64,000 nt of DNA from Mesorhizobium sp. M7A.F.Ca.US.008.03.1.1 (lineage in GTDB: Bacteria > Pseudomonadota > Alphaproteobacteria > Rhizobiales > Rhizobiaceae): the NCBI RefSeq assembly GCF_003997495.1, contig NZ_RZRU01000018.1, positions 1-64,000 on the forward strand. The letters are read 5' to 3'. Below are positions 57,364 through 64,000 of the stretch, piece by piece. Position 1 is the stretch's first letter, and every line of letters starts with the position of its first letter. The notes beneath the pieces are model-generated. The model worked only from the letters and a program-made list of their open reading frames with translations, had not been told where the DNA came from and did not search any database. The position numbers and the translations under genes were made by a program.

Positions 57364-58230
57364 ATGATTACCGACGCCGAGATCCAGACCGCCCTGCCCG
57401 CGCTTGCCCCAGGCAATGCCGCCGTGATCACCGGCGCCGCCAGCGGCATCGGTCTGGCGGCCGCCAAGCGGCTTGCACTGATGGGCATGAAGATCGTGCT
57501 GGCCGACATTGGCGGCGCGCGGCTTGACGACGCCGCGCGCGCCGTCTCCGCGATTGCCGGCGACGATGCCGTGCTTGCCGTCGCCGTCGACGTTTCGAAG
57601 GCGGATGAGGTGGACCGCCTCGCCGAGAGGGCGTTCGGCGCCTTCGACGGCGTGTCGCTGCTGATGAACAATGCCGGCGTCGGCGACAACCCCGGAAAGC
57701 CATGGGAAAACCGCGATGCCTGGAAACGGCTGCTGGACATCAATTTCTGGGGCGTCGTGCATGGCGTGGAGGCCTTCGCGCCGCGCATGCTGGCCGCGGC
57801 CAGGCCGGGTCTGATCGTCAACACCGGCTCCAAGCAAGGCATCACCACGCCGCCCGGCAATCTTGCCTACAATGTCTCCAAGGCAGGGGTGAAAACCTTC
57901 ACCGAAGGCCTGGCGCATGCGTTGCGCAACGAACCCGGCGCCCATGTCGCTGCCCATCTGCTGATCCCCGGCTTCACCTTTACCGGCCTGACCGAGGGCG
58001 CGACGGAAAAACCGGCCGGCGCCTGGACCGGCGAACAGGTTGTGGATTTCATGCTGGAATCCCTGACCAGAGGCGATTTCTACATACTGTGCCCGGACAA
58101 CGAGGCGGCCCGCCCGCTGGATGAAAAGCGCATGGCCTGGGCGATCGGCGACATCATCGAGAACCGCCCCGCTTTGTCGCGCTGGCATCCGGAGTACAAG
58201 GATAGTTTCGCGGCGTTCATGAAGCACTGA
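57364..58230 (+). CDS. SDR family oxidoreductase
   Basis: A 288-residue short-chain dehydrogenase. The NAD(P) site is ITGAASGIGLAAAKRLALMG (residues 20-39), with NNAGVGD (NAG motif) and the catalytic Tyr-Lys in YNVSKAG preceded by Ser region TGSKQGI. The length and C-terminus (LVEKRMAWAIGDIIENRP type) are family-typical. Substrate is unknown. No operon partner. Confidence 0.9.
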   Translation: MITDAEIQTALPALAPGNAAVITGAASGIGLAAAKRLALMGMKIVLADIGGARLDDAARAVSAIAGDDAVLAVAVDVSKADEVDRLAERAFGAFDGVSLLMNNAGVGDNPGKPWENRDAWKRLLDINFWGVVHGVEAFAPRMLAAARPGLIVNTGSKQGITTPPGNLAYNVSKAGVKTFTEGLAHALRNEPGAHVAAHLLIPGFTFTGLTEGATEKPAGAWTGEQVVDFMLESLTRGDFYILCPDNEAARPLDEKRMAWAIGDIIENRPALSRWHPEYKDSFAAFMKH

Positions 58231-58233
58231 TCT

Positions 58234-58659
58234 TCAGGCCGCCTGCTTTTTCGACCCGCGCTTCCTCGCCACAACCTTCTTCGCTGCCATGTCGGCGATC
58301 TGTTCGTCATGCCGCTTTGCCGCACGCTCGCATTTGGCGCGGATCTCCTCGACTTCGGATTCGGTCAGATGCTCGATGCCTATGAAGTGGTTGTGGCCCT
58401 TGCCGACCCGGATCAGTTCGTCGAGTTTGGCCTGGATCGCCGCGCCGTCGCGGTTCTGAGTGTTCTGTATCAGGAAGACCATCAGGAAGGTGATGATGGT
58501 CGTGCCCGTGTTGATGACGAGTTGCCAGGTGTCCGAGAAGCCGAAGAACGGACCGCTCACCGCCCAGACGATGATGATCAGGCAGCAGACGGCGAATGTC
58601 GGCGGCAGGCCGGCTATGCGAGCGACCCAGTTGGCGACCTTGGTGAAATGCTTTTCCAT
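58234..58659 (-). CDS. Low-affinity iron permease family protein
   Basis: A 141-residue protein of the Iron_permease family: FTKVANWVARIAGLPPTFAVCCLIIIVWAVSGPFFGFSDTWQLVINTGTTIITFLMVFLIQNTQNRDGAAIQAKLDELI. Two membrane helices (about residues 20-40 and 47-65) precede a cytosolic helical part and a basic tail. Despite the family name, iron transport has not been shown for most bacterial members. It is convergent with the SDR gene. Confidence 0.85.
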   Translation of the reverse strand: MEKHFTKVANWVARIAGLPPTFAVCCLIIIVWAVSGPFFGFSDTWQLVINTGTTIITFLMVFLIQNTQNRDGAAIQAKLDELIRVGKGHNHFIGIEHLTESEVEEIRAKCERAAKRHDEQIADMAAKKVVARKRGSKKQAA

Positions 58660-58960
58660 CTATCGAAATCCTCAACGCTGCGGCGCGATGAGAAACAACC
58701 CGCGACCGTTTCAGGTTCCCGACGCAAACAAATACGTTAGTGCAATCGAATGCACGCATAAGGAGAATAGGGCAGAAAACACACCTTATGGGTTCAATGC
58801 CACAGTAATCCTGCAGGCAAGAGAGCCTGTTCCTTCCGCTTCACAGCGGTTTACCTCCAGCCCCTTCCGTTGCGCCACCCCCGCATGGCGGAAGGGGTTT
58901 CAGTCCGGAGACGACGGTTCTCCACGTCGCGTGGCCCGCTTCAACGCGGCGCAAACCAAG
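58660..58960. other. Gene-free stretch with a hairpin
   Basis: No coding region is supported. A stem CCCCTTCCG (58861-58869) with CGGAAGGGG (58889-58897) is followed by TTT on the plus strand and could terminate a short plus-strand transcript, but no promoter or conserved RNA was identified. Confidence 0.35.
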
Positions 58961-59602
58961 TCAGACGGCGTCGTTTTCCCAGCGATCGAGGAACGCATCG
59001 ATCGGCATTGCCTGCATGTCGGGAACCGCTCTGGCGAGCTTTTCGACCGGCCAGTCCCACCAGGCGAGAGTTTCGATACGCGCCGCGATATCCGCAGCGA
59101 AGCGTGGCCGGAGAGCCTTCGCCGACACGCCGGCGACGATCGTATAGGGAGGCACATCACGCGTCACTACCGCGTTGGCGCCAACCACCGCGCCATTGCC
59201 GATGGTGATCCCGGGCATGATCACCGCGCCGTGGCCGATCCAGACATCATGGCCGATGGTCACGGCTTTCGCCTGCCGCCGCTCACGGAAGGCGGCATCG
59301 ACGCCCAGCCAGCGAAAATACTCGTTCGGCCGGTAGCTGAGCTTGTGCTGGGTCAGCCGCTCTATGGGATGCTCCAGCGCATTGATGCGGCTGTTGGCGG
59401 CGATAGAGCAGAATTTGCCGATCGTCGTGTAGATCGCTTCACAGTGGCGTTCAAAATAAGAGAAGTCGCCAACATTCACCTCGCGCAACACCACCCGCTC
59501 GCCGATTGAGGCATAACGGCCGAGCTTGCACGCTTTCAGTTCCGCGGTCGGATGGATGCGCGGCTCAGGGTCTTTCGGGACGAGATTTTCGGAACGGTCC
59601 AT
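58961..59602 (-). CDS. Hexapeptide acetyltransferase, phosphonate-cluster type
   Basis: A 213-residue left-handed beta-helix acyltransferase: IHPTAELKACKLGRYASIGERVVLREVNVGDFSYFERHCEAIYTTIGKFCSIAANSRINA and IGHDVWIGHGAVIMPGITIGNGAVVGANAVVTRDVPPYTIVAGVSAK, the latter being the active and coenzyme A-binding end. The pattern is close to the hexapeptide proteins found in phn (phosphonate) clusters, but no phn gene is in the window. The acceptor is unknown. Confidence 0.85.
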   Translation of the reverse strand: MDRSENLVPKDPEPRIHPTAELKACKLGRYASIGERVVLREVNVGDFSYFERHCEAIYTTIGKFCSIAANSRINALEHPIERLTQHKLSYRPNEYFRWLGVDAAFRERRQAKAVTIGHDVWIGHGAVIMPGITIGNGAVVGANAVVTRDVPPYTIVAGVSAKALRPRFAADIAARIETLAWWDWPVEKLARAVPDMQAMPIDAFLDRWENDAV

Positions 59603-59687
59603 GCGGCGGCTTTACCCCCGAGCGATTGGTCCCGCAAGCGGGACCAATCGTCCGTCATACCGGCTCCGCGAAGGAGTGCGGCCCCTG

Positions 59688-60203
59688 TTACGGCTTGCCT
59701 TTGCTCCACACCACGTTCTGGCCGTAGAGCGGCACGGTGGTAACCGACATTTTGGCCGAGCCGTTCTGCACCTGGCGCGAATGCGAGAGATAGATCAGCG
59801 TCTCGTTGGCCTTGTCGTAGATGCGGTTCACCACCTGCTTCTTCCAGATCAGGCTGATGCCTTGCTTGAACACTTCCTCGCCGCTCTCGCTCATGTCGAT
59901 GTCGCCGATGGTGATCGGACCGGTCTGGCGGCAGGAGATCGACGAATCGGACGGATCCTCGAACCAGTTGCCCTTGTGCAGGCGATCGATGATGCCGCGA
60001 TCGAAATAGGAGACATGGCAGGTCACGCCCTCCACCTTGGGGTCCTTGATCGCCTCGACGATGATGTCGTTGCCAAGCCAATCGACGCCGACCTTGCCGA
60101 CTTCATCTGCCACGGCGGCACCGGCGCCAAGGACAACGCAGGCAGCCAATGCGCCGCCGATCAGTTTTCGCCCAATCAATCCGTGCCCAATCAGTCGTGG
60201 CAA
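59688..60203 (-). CDS. CreA family periplasmic protein
   Basis: A 171-residue protein with a signal peptide (about 1-30, ending GAAVA) and the CreA domain: DEVGKVGVDWLGNDIIVEAIKDPKVEGVTCHVSYFDRGIIDRLHKGNWFEDPSDSSISCRQTGPI. The TTG at 60203 is chosen because GGAGG stands 5 bp before it and gives a proper leader; the longer frame to 60263 puts a polar stretch before the leader. The function of CreA proteins is not established. It is divergent from the SCO gene. Confidence 0.85.
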   Translation of the reverse strand: MPRLIGHGLIGRKLIGGALAACVVLGAGAAVADEVGKVGVDWLGNDIIVEAIKDPKVEGVTCHVSYFDRGIIDRLHKGNWFEDPSDSSISCRQTGPITIGDIDMSESGEEVFKQGISLIWKKQVVNRIYDKANETLIYLSHSRQVQNGSAKMSVTTVPLYGQNVVWSKGKP

Positions 60204-60391
60204 AAGAGCCTCCTGCGGTTCGAGTTGCCGGTCACAGGTGGGGCGAGCAGCCCGGCTTTGCAAGCAGATCGGCCGACATCACCGCGGTTGCGGCAACGCG
60301 GCACTTTGCCTGTGCGGGGCCGAACCGCTAAGACTGTCGCACAGGCGCGGCATTGAGCCGGCGCGGCGATTTCTGCGGACGGACTTTTCTG

Positions 60392-60970
60392 ATGATGCGT
60401 TCTATCCTGGTCGGCATTCTCGTCCTGATGGCGGCCGGCATCGGCTGGCTGACCTTCGACTGGTACCGCGGCCACTATGGCGGCGAGCCCTTCGGTGCCG
60501 CCTTTACCTTGGTCGACCAGAAAGGCACGCCGATCACCGAAGCTGCCTTCCGGGGCCAGCCCAGCGTCGTCTTCTTCGGCTTCACCCATTGCCCCGAGGT
60601 CTGCCCGACCACGCTGTTCGAACTGGCCGGCTGGCTGAAGACGCTCGGCGACGACGGCAAGAACCTGCATGCCTATTTCGTCTCGGTCGATCCCGAGCGC
60701 GACACGCCGGAAGTGATGAACGCCTATGTCAGCAATTTCTCCGACCGCATCGTCGGCATCACGGGCGCTCCAGACAAGGTCCATGCCATGGCCAAGTCGT
60801 TCGGCATCTACTGGAAGAAGGTCGACACCGGCGATGGCGACTATACGATGGACCACACCGCCTCGGTGCTGTTGCTCAACGCCAAGGGCGACTTTGCCGG
60901 GACCATCGCCTATGGCGAAAGCGCCGATACCGCCATCGCCAAGCTGAAGCGGCTGGCGGCGAAAGGCTAA
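60392..60970 (+). CDS. SCO-family copper chaperone
   Basis: A 192-residue membrane-anchored thioredoxin-like protein that delivers copper to cytochrome oxidase CuA. From ATG 60392 it has a membrane anchor (about 3-22) and the SCO domain: VVFFGFTHCPEVCPTTLFELAGWL with CxxxC and, later, the metal-binding His in YTMDHTASVLLL. The upstream ATG at 60353 adds 13 residues without support. The PrmA gene begins 10 bp after it. Confidence 0.9.
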   Translation: MMRSILVGILVLMAAGIGWLTFDWYRGHYGGEPFGAAFTLVDQKGTPITEAAFRGQPSVVFFGFTHCPEVCPTTLFELAGWLKTLGDDGKNLHAYFVSVDPERDTPEVMNAYVSNFSDRIVGITGAPDKVHAMAKSFGIYWKKVDTGDGDYTMDHTASVLLLNAKGDFAGTIAYGESADTAIAKLKRLAAKG

Positions 60971-60980
60971 TCACCATTTC

Positions 60981-61853
60981 ATGACCCAGACGCGCCTCTA
61001 CTTCACCACCGGAAAGATCGAGTCCATCAGCATTTTCGCGGCGCTCGAGGCGGCCTTCGAGGAAGAAGGCCTGCCGATCGCCCTGCGGGAGGTCGACGAG
61101 GACAAGGACATCCACGAAGTGTCGCTCTATACCGATGGCGACGTCGATATGGTCGAGACCCGCTTGAAGGACATTCTTGCCGGGCTTTCCCTGTCGAAGC
61201 CGATCGAGCGCGAGGCCCTGCCCGACATCGATTGGGTGGCACATTCGCTGGAAGAGTTGAAGCCGGTGCGTGCCGGACGTTTCTTCGTCCACGGCGCGCA
61301 TGACCGCAGGAAACGCCACAGCGGCGAACTCGCCATCGAGATCGAGGCCGGCCTCGCTTTCGGCACCGGTCACCACGGCACCACGGCCGGCTGCCTGGAA
61401 ATGCTGGAAAGAGTGGTTCGGCGCGAACACCCGCGCAATGCGCTCGACCTCGGTACCGGCAGTGCGGTACTGGCTATTGCCGTCGCCAAGCTGGCGCATA
61501 TTCCGGTGCTGGCGACCGACATCGATCCGGTGGCGGTGCGGGTGGCTGCCGCCAATGCGCGGCTCAACCACGTCAAGGCACTGGTGGAAACAGCAACCGC
61601 GCCTGGCTTTCACCATCCGATCTTCGGCAAGCGCGCGCCCTTCGATCTGATCGTCGCCAACATATTGGCGCGGCCGCTGATGCGGCTGGCGTCGCAAATG
61701 GCCGGTCATATCGCACTTGGCGGCTCGATCGTGTTGTCGGGCATCCTCGAGCGCCAGCGCGACGCCGTCGTCTCGGCCTATGTCGGCCAGAATTTTCGCC
61801 ACGTGCGCACCTTGCACCGCGAGGGTTGGGTGACGATCCACCTCAAACACTGA
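60981..61853 (+). CDS. prmA: Ribosomal protein L11 methyltransferase
   Basis: Trimethylates ribosomal protein L11. The 290-residue protein has the SAM site NALDLGTGSAVLAIAVAKLAHIPVLATDIDPVAVRVAAANARLN (about residues 154-197) and the PrmA signature FDLIVANILARPLMRLASQMAGHI. The N-terminal half is the L11-binding part, shorter than in E. coli. It follows sco by 10 bp. Confidence 0.92.
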   Translation: MTQTRLYFTTGKIESISIFAALEAAFEEEGLPIALREVDEDKDIHEVSLYTDGDVDMVETRLKDILAGLSLSKPIEREALPDIDWVAHSLEELKPVRAGRFFVHGAHDRRKRHSGELAIEIEAGLAFGTGHHGTTAGCLEMLERVVRREHPRNALDLGTGSAVLAIAVAKLAHIPVLATDIDPVAVRVAAANARLNHVKALVETATAPGFHHPIFGKRAPFDLIVANILARPLMRLASQMAGHIALGGSIVLSGILERQRDAVVSAYVGQNFRHVRTLHREGWVTIHLKH

Positions 61854-61934
61854 AGCAGGCGACCGTCCGCGATCGATTGGACCAAGTTCCGCCGGTTGTC
61901 AGCCAAGCGATGCTGTAGCAGGTTGCGCCCAGCC

Positions 61935-61954
61935 GGAAATCGATTCCGATTTCC
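61935..61954. repeat. Hairpin between prmA and the aminopeptidase gene
   Basis: GGAAATCG (61935-61942), loop ATTC, CGATTTCC (61947-61954). No U-tail follows, so function is open; it may separate the two plus-strand transcripts. Confidence 0.5.
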
Positions 61955-61996
61955 GCGACCGTACGCTACGGTTACGCCGACTGCAGGAGGCCCACC

Positions 61997-63841
61997 ATGT
62001 TCCAGACCTTCGATTCCGCGGGCGACCCGGCCGTCGGCAAACCGCGCGCGGCGCTGCTGCGCCAATGGCTCGAAGCCAACGGGCTGGACGGCTTCATCGT
62101 GCCGCGCGCCGACGAGCACCAGGGTGAATATGTCGCCGACCGTTCGGCGCGGCTGAAATGGCTGACCGGCTTCAGCGGCTCGGCCGGTGTCGCCATCGTC
62201 CTGCGCGACCGCGCCTTCGTCTTTGTCGACGGGCGCTACACGCTGCAGGTGCGCAGCGAGGTCGATCTCGACGTCTTTTCGATCGAAAGCCTGGTCGACA
62301 ATCCCCCGGCTGTCTGGGTGAACGACAATCTTGGCAAGGGCGCACGGCTCGGCTTCGATCCATGGTTGCACACGATCAGCGAGGTCAAGGCGCTGCAGGC
62401 CGCAGTCGACAAGAACGGCGCCGTGCTGGTGCCGCTCGACAACAACCCGATCGACATCATCTGGAAGGATCAGCCCGACGCGCCAGTGGCACCCGTCGAG
62501 CTTCACCCGATCGGCTTTGCCGGCGAGCTCGCCAAGGACAAGCTGGCGCGGCTGGCGGCGGCGATCGCCAAGGACGGCGCTACCCATGCGGTGCTGACTG
62601 ACCCCTCCTCCATCGCCTGGGCCTTCAACATCCGTGGCGGCGACGTGCCGCACACGCCGCTGGCGCTCGGCTTCGCCATCCTCGCCGCCGATGGGTCGCA
62701 CCAGCTTTTCATGGATAAACGCAAATTCTCGCGTCAGGTCGCCGCCTACCTCACCCAGCTCGCTGAGCCGCATGAGCCCGGCGAATTCGAAGCGGCGATC
62801 ACAGCGCTCGCCAAGAGTGGCGCGAAAATCGCACTCGACCCGGTGCTGGCGGCCGACAGGTTGCGCATGCTGATCGAGGAGAATGGCGGCACGGTGATTG
62901 CAGCAGCAGACCCCGCTCGCATCCCGCGCGCCACCAAGAACCAGGCCGAAATCAACGGCTCGCGCGCCGCGCATCGCCGTGACGGTGCGGCCGTGGCAAA
63001 GCTTCTGTGCTGGCTGGAGCGGCAAAAACCCGGCTCGCTCGACGAGATATCGGTCGTCACCCGGCTGGAGGAGTCGCGGCGGCAGACCGGCGAGGAAACG
63101 CAGATGCCGCTGCGCGACGTGTCCTTCGACACCATTTCCGGCGCCGGCCCGAACGGCGCCATCATGCATTATCGCGTGTCGCGCGCGACCAGCCGCAAGC
63201 TACAGGCCGGCGAGCTGTTCCTGCTCGATTCCGGCGCGCAGTATCAGGACGGCACCACCGACATCACGCGCACCGTGCCGATCGGCCAGCCGACGCAGGA
63301 TATGCGCGAACGGTTCACCCTGGTGCTGAAAGGCATGATCGGCATTTCCACCTTGCGCTTTCCCGCCGGCACGCGCGGCTCCGAGATCGATGCCGTCGCG
63401 CGCATGGCGCTGTGGAAGCACGGTTGCGACTTCGCCCACGGCACCGGCCATGGCGTCGGCTCGTATCTGGCCGTGCATGAAGGGCCGCAGCGTATCGCCC
63501 GCACCGGCACCGAAAAGCTGCTCGAAGGCATGATGCTGTCCAACGAGCCGGGCTACTACAAGGAAGGCGCCTACGGCATCCGCATCGAGAACCTGATCCT
63601 GGTGACGCCGGCGCAAGAGATCGAGGGCGGCGACATCGCCATGCACGGCTTCGAGACACTGACGCTGGCGCCGATCGATACCAGACTGGTGCAGTCGGAC
63701 CTTCTGACGCGTGACGAGTTGCACTGGCTGGACTCGTACCATGCGCGCGTGCTGGCCGAGATCGGCCCGATGCTCGATGGCGAGACGCTGGCCTGGCTGG
63801 AAAAGGCCACCGCGCCATTGCCGCACGACGCGAAGATTTGA
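61997..63841 (+). CDS. pepP: Aminopeptidase P (Xaa-Pro aminopeptidase), three-domain form
   Basis: Cleaves the N-terminal residue before proline. The 614-residue protein is of the long, three-domain type like the eukaryotic cytosolic enzyme: two creatinase N-domains (about 15-300) and the M24 domain (about 310-560). Metal ligands appear as Asp in FLLDSGAQYQDGTTDITR (two Asp), His in FAHGTGHGVGSYLAVHEGP, Glu in MMLSNEPGYYKEGAYGIRIENL, and a second Glu in GIRIENL. The ATG at 61997 has an AGGAGG ribosome site (61985-61990) 6 bp before it. Confidence 0.92.
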   Translation: MFQTFDSAGDPAVGKPRAALLRQWLEANGLDGFIVPRADEHQGEYVADRSARLKWLTGFSGSAGVAIVLRDRAFVFVDGRYTLQVRSEVDLDVFSIESLVDNPPAVWVNDNLGKGARLGFDPWLHTISEVKALQAAVDKNGAVLVPLDNNPIDIIWKDQPDAPVAPVELHPIGFAGELAKDKLARLAAAIAKDGATHAVLTDPSSIAWAFNIRGGDVPHTPLALGFAILAADGSHQLFMDKRKFSRQVAAYLTQLAEPHEPGEFEAAITALAKSGAKIALDPVLAADRLRMLIEENGGTVIAAADPARIPRATKNQAEINGSRAAHRRDGAAVAKLLCWLERQKPGSLDEISVVTRLEESRRQTGEETQMPLRDVSFDTISGAGPNGAIMHYRVSRATSRKLQAGELFLLDSGAQYQDGTTDITRTVPIGQPTQDMRERFTLVLKGMIGISTLRFPAGTRGSEIDAVARMALWKHGCDFAHGTGHGVGSYLAVHEGPQRIARTGTEKLLEGMMLSNEPGYYKEGAYGIRIENLILVTPAQEIEGGDIAMHGFETLTLAPIDTRLVQSDLLTRDELHWLDSYHARVLAEIGPMLDGETLAWLEKATAPLPHDAKI

Positions 63842-63851
63842 GGTGAGCTTC

Positions 63852-63875
63852 TTTCTCCCCGTTTACGGGGAGAAA
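63852..63875. terminator. CCCCGT/ACGGGG hairpin after pepP
   Basis: TTTCTCCCCGT (63852-63862) and ACGGGGAGAAA (63865-63875) form a near-perfect stem with a 2-base loop, just after the pepP stop. It may terminate pepP; the sequence type also recurs at 34732 and in other rhizobial intergenic regions. Confidence 0.6.
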
Positions 63876-63935
63876 TGCCCGGCAGGGCAACGAGGGGCGG
63901 CGCCAACGTTCAAAGTAATCCCTTCGGAAGAGTTC

Positions 63936-64000
63936 TTATCCGACGAACTGCCGCGCCAAGATCAACACCGCAGCCCCCGCCAGAAACATCGCCATCAACC
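63936..64000 (-). CDS. C-terminus of a membrane protein (cut by window edge)
   Basis: Reading from the window edge on the minus strand gives LMAMFLAGAAVLILARQFVG and a TAA stop at 63936-63938. It is one hydrophobic helix, apparently the end of a membrane protein whose gene continues to the right. No family can be assigned. Confidence 0.5.
   Translation of the reverse strand, partial: LMAMFLAGAAVLILARQFVG

Overview
The window reads as chromosome of a high-GC rhizobial alphaproteobacterium, most probably Mesorhizobium or a close Phyllobacteriaceae relative. Support comes from a circularly permuted (two-piece) alphaproteobacterial ssrA with the tag ANDNYAEARLAA, an alpha-type SspB, the folA-hflK-hflC-DUF2065-degP order typical of Rhizobiales, a large sugar ABC/LacI module, a methylated-amine module, and several intergenic palindromes of rhizobial type. 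Genus assignment is inference. No tRNA, rRNA, CRISPR array, prophage, insertion sequence or complete mobile element was recognised.

Layout. 0.2-5.1 kb: diguanylate cyclase, miaA, serB, a GNAT acetyltransferase and the HtrA/DegP protease. 5.2-9.2 kb: a minus-strand run DUF4424-folA-hflK-hflC-DUF2065-degP. 9.3-13.7 kb: cobF preceded by a 21-bp tandem repeat, then molybdate transport and control (modA-modB-modC-modE, a Mo-box-like palindrome, and a degenerate molbindin gene carrying two compensating frameshifts). 13.7-16.2 kb: thyA, DUF2853, the permuted tmRNA gene, and a P-loop ATPase interrupted by a T8 frameshift. 16.2-23.1 kb: Bcr/CflA exporter with divergent TetR and a clear operator, sspB, DUF4169, a ribbon-helix-helix protein, a ClC transporter with CBS domains divergent from a MarR regulator, and an ECF sigma factor with a SnoaL-like tail. 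23.1-34.7 kb: a giant AsmA-family protein, DyP peroxidase, an avidin-like protein, FAD-linked D-lactate/glycolate-type dehydrogenase, thioesterase, Lrp regulator with a divergent DMT exporter, dienelactone hydrolase and small proteins. 34.8-40.1 kb: membrane PQQ glucose dehydrogenase and a UvrD/PcrA helicase with an in-frame insert.

40.2-46.4 kb is a five-gene sugar-type operon (oxidoreductase, isomerase/epimerase, binding protein, ATPase, permease) run from a divergent LacI regulator over tandem CGTAAACG operators. 46.6-51.0 kb holds an orphan encapsulated-ferritin-like protein and an MttB-family methyltransferase paired with a dimethylglycine/sarcosine-dehydrogenase-like flavoenzyme, apparently a methylated-amine catabolic pair, with a palindromic operator candidate upstream. 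51.3-63.8 kb carries a phytase-like esterase, MATE and MFS transporters, an SH3 protein, a TMEM175-type channel, an SDR, an iron permease family protein, a hexapeptide acetyltransferase, CreA, SCO, PrmA and aminopeptidase P. A truncated minus-strand gene enters at the right edge.

The most unusual items are the frame-scrambled mop gene next to a regulator that lacks its molybdate-sensing domain, the EncFtn-like protein without an encapsulin gene in view, the avidin-like protein, the array of 21-bp palindromic units in front of cobF, the helicase insert, and the MttB/flavoenzyme pair lacking a local corrinoid protein. I did not find a convincing entirely new multigene system. All family assignments are from reading translated sequence and remembered family features; no search was run.
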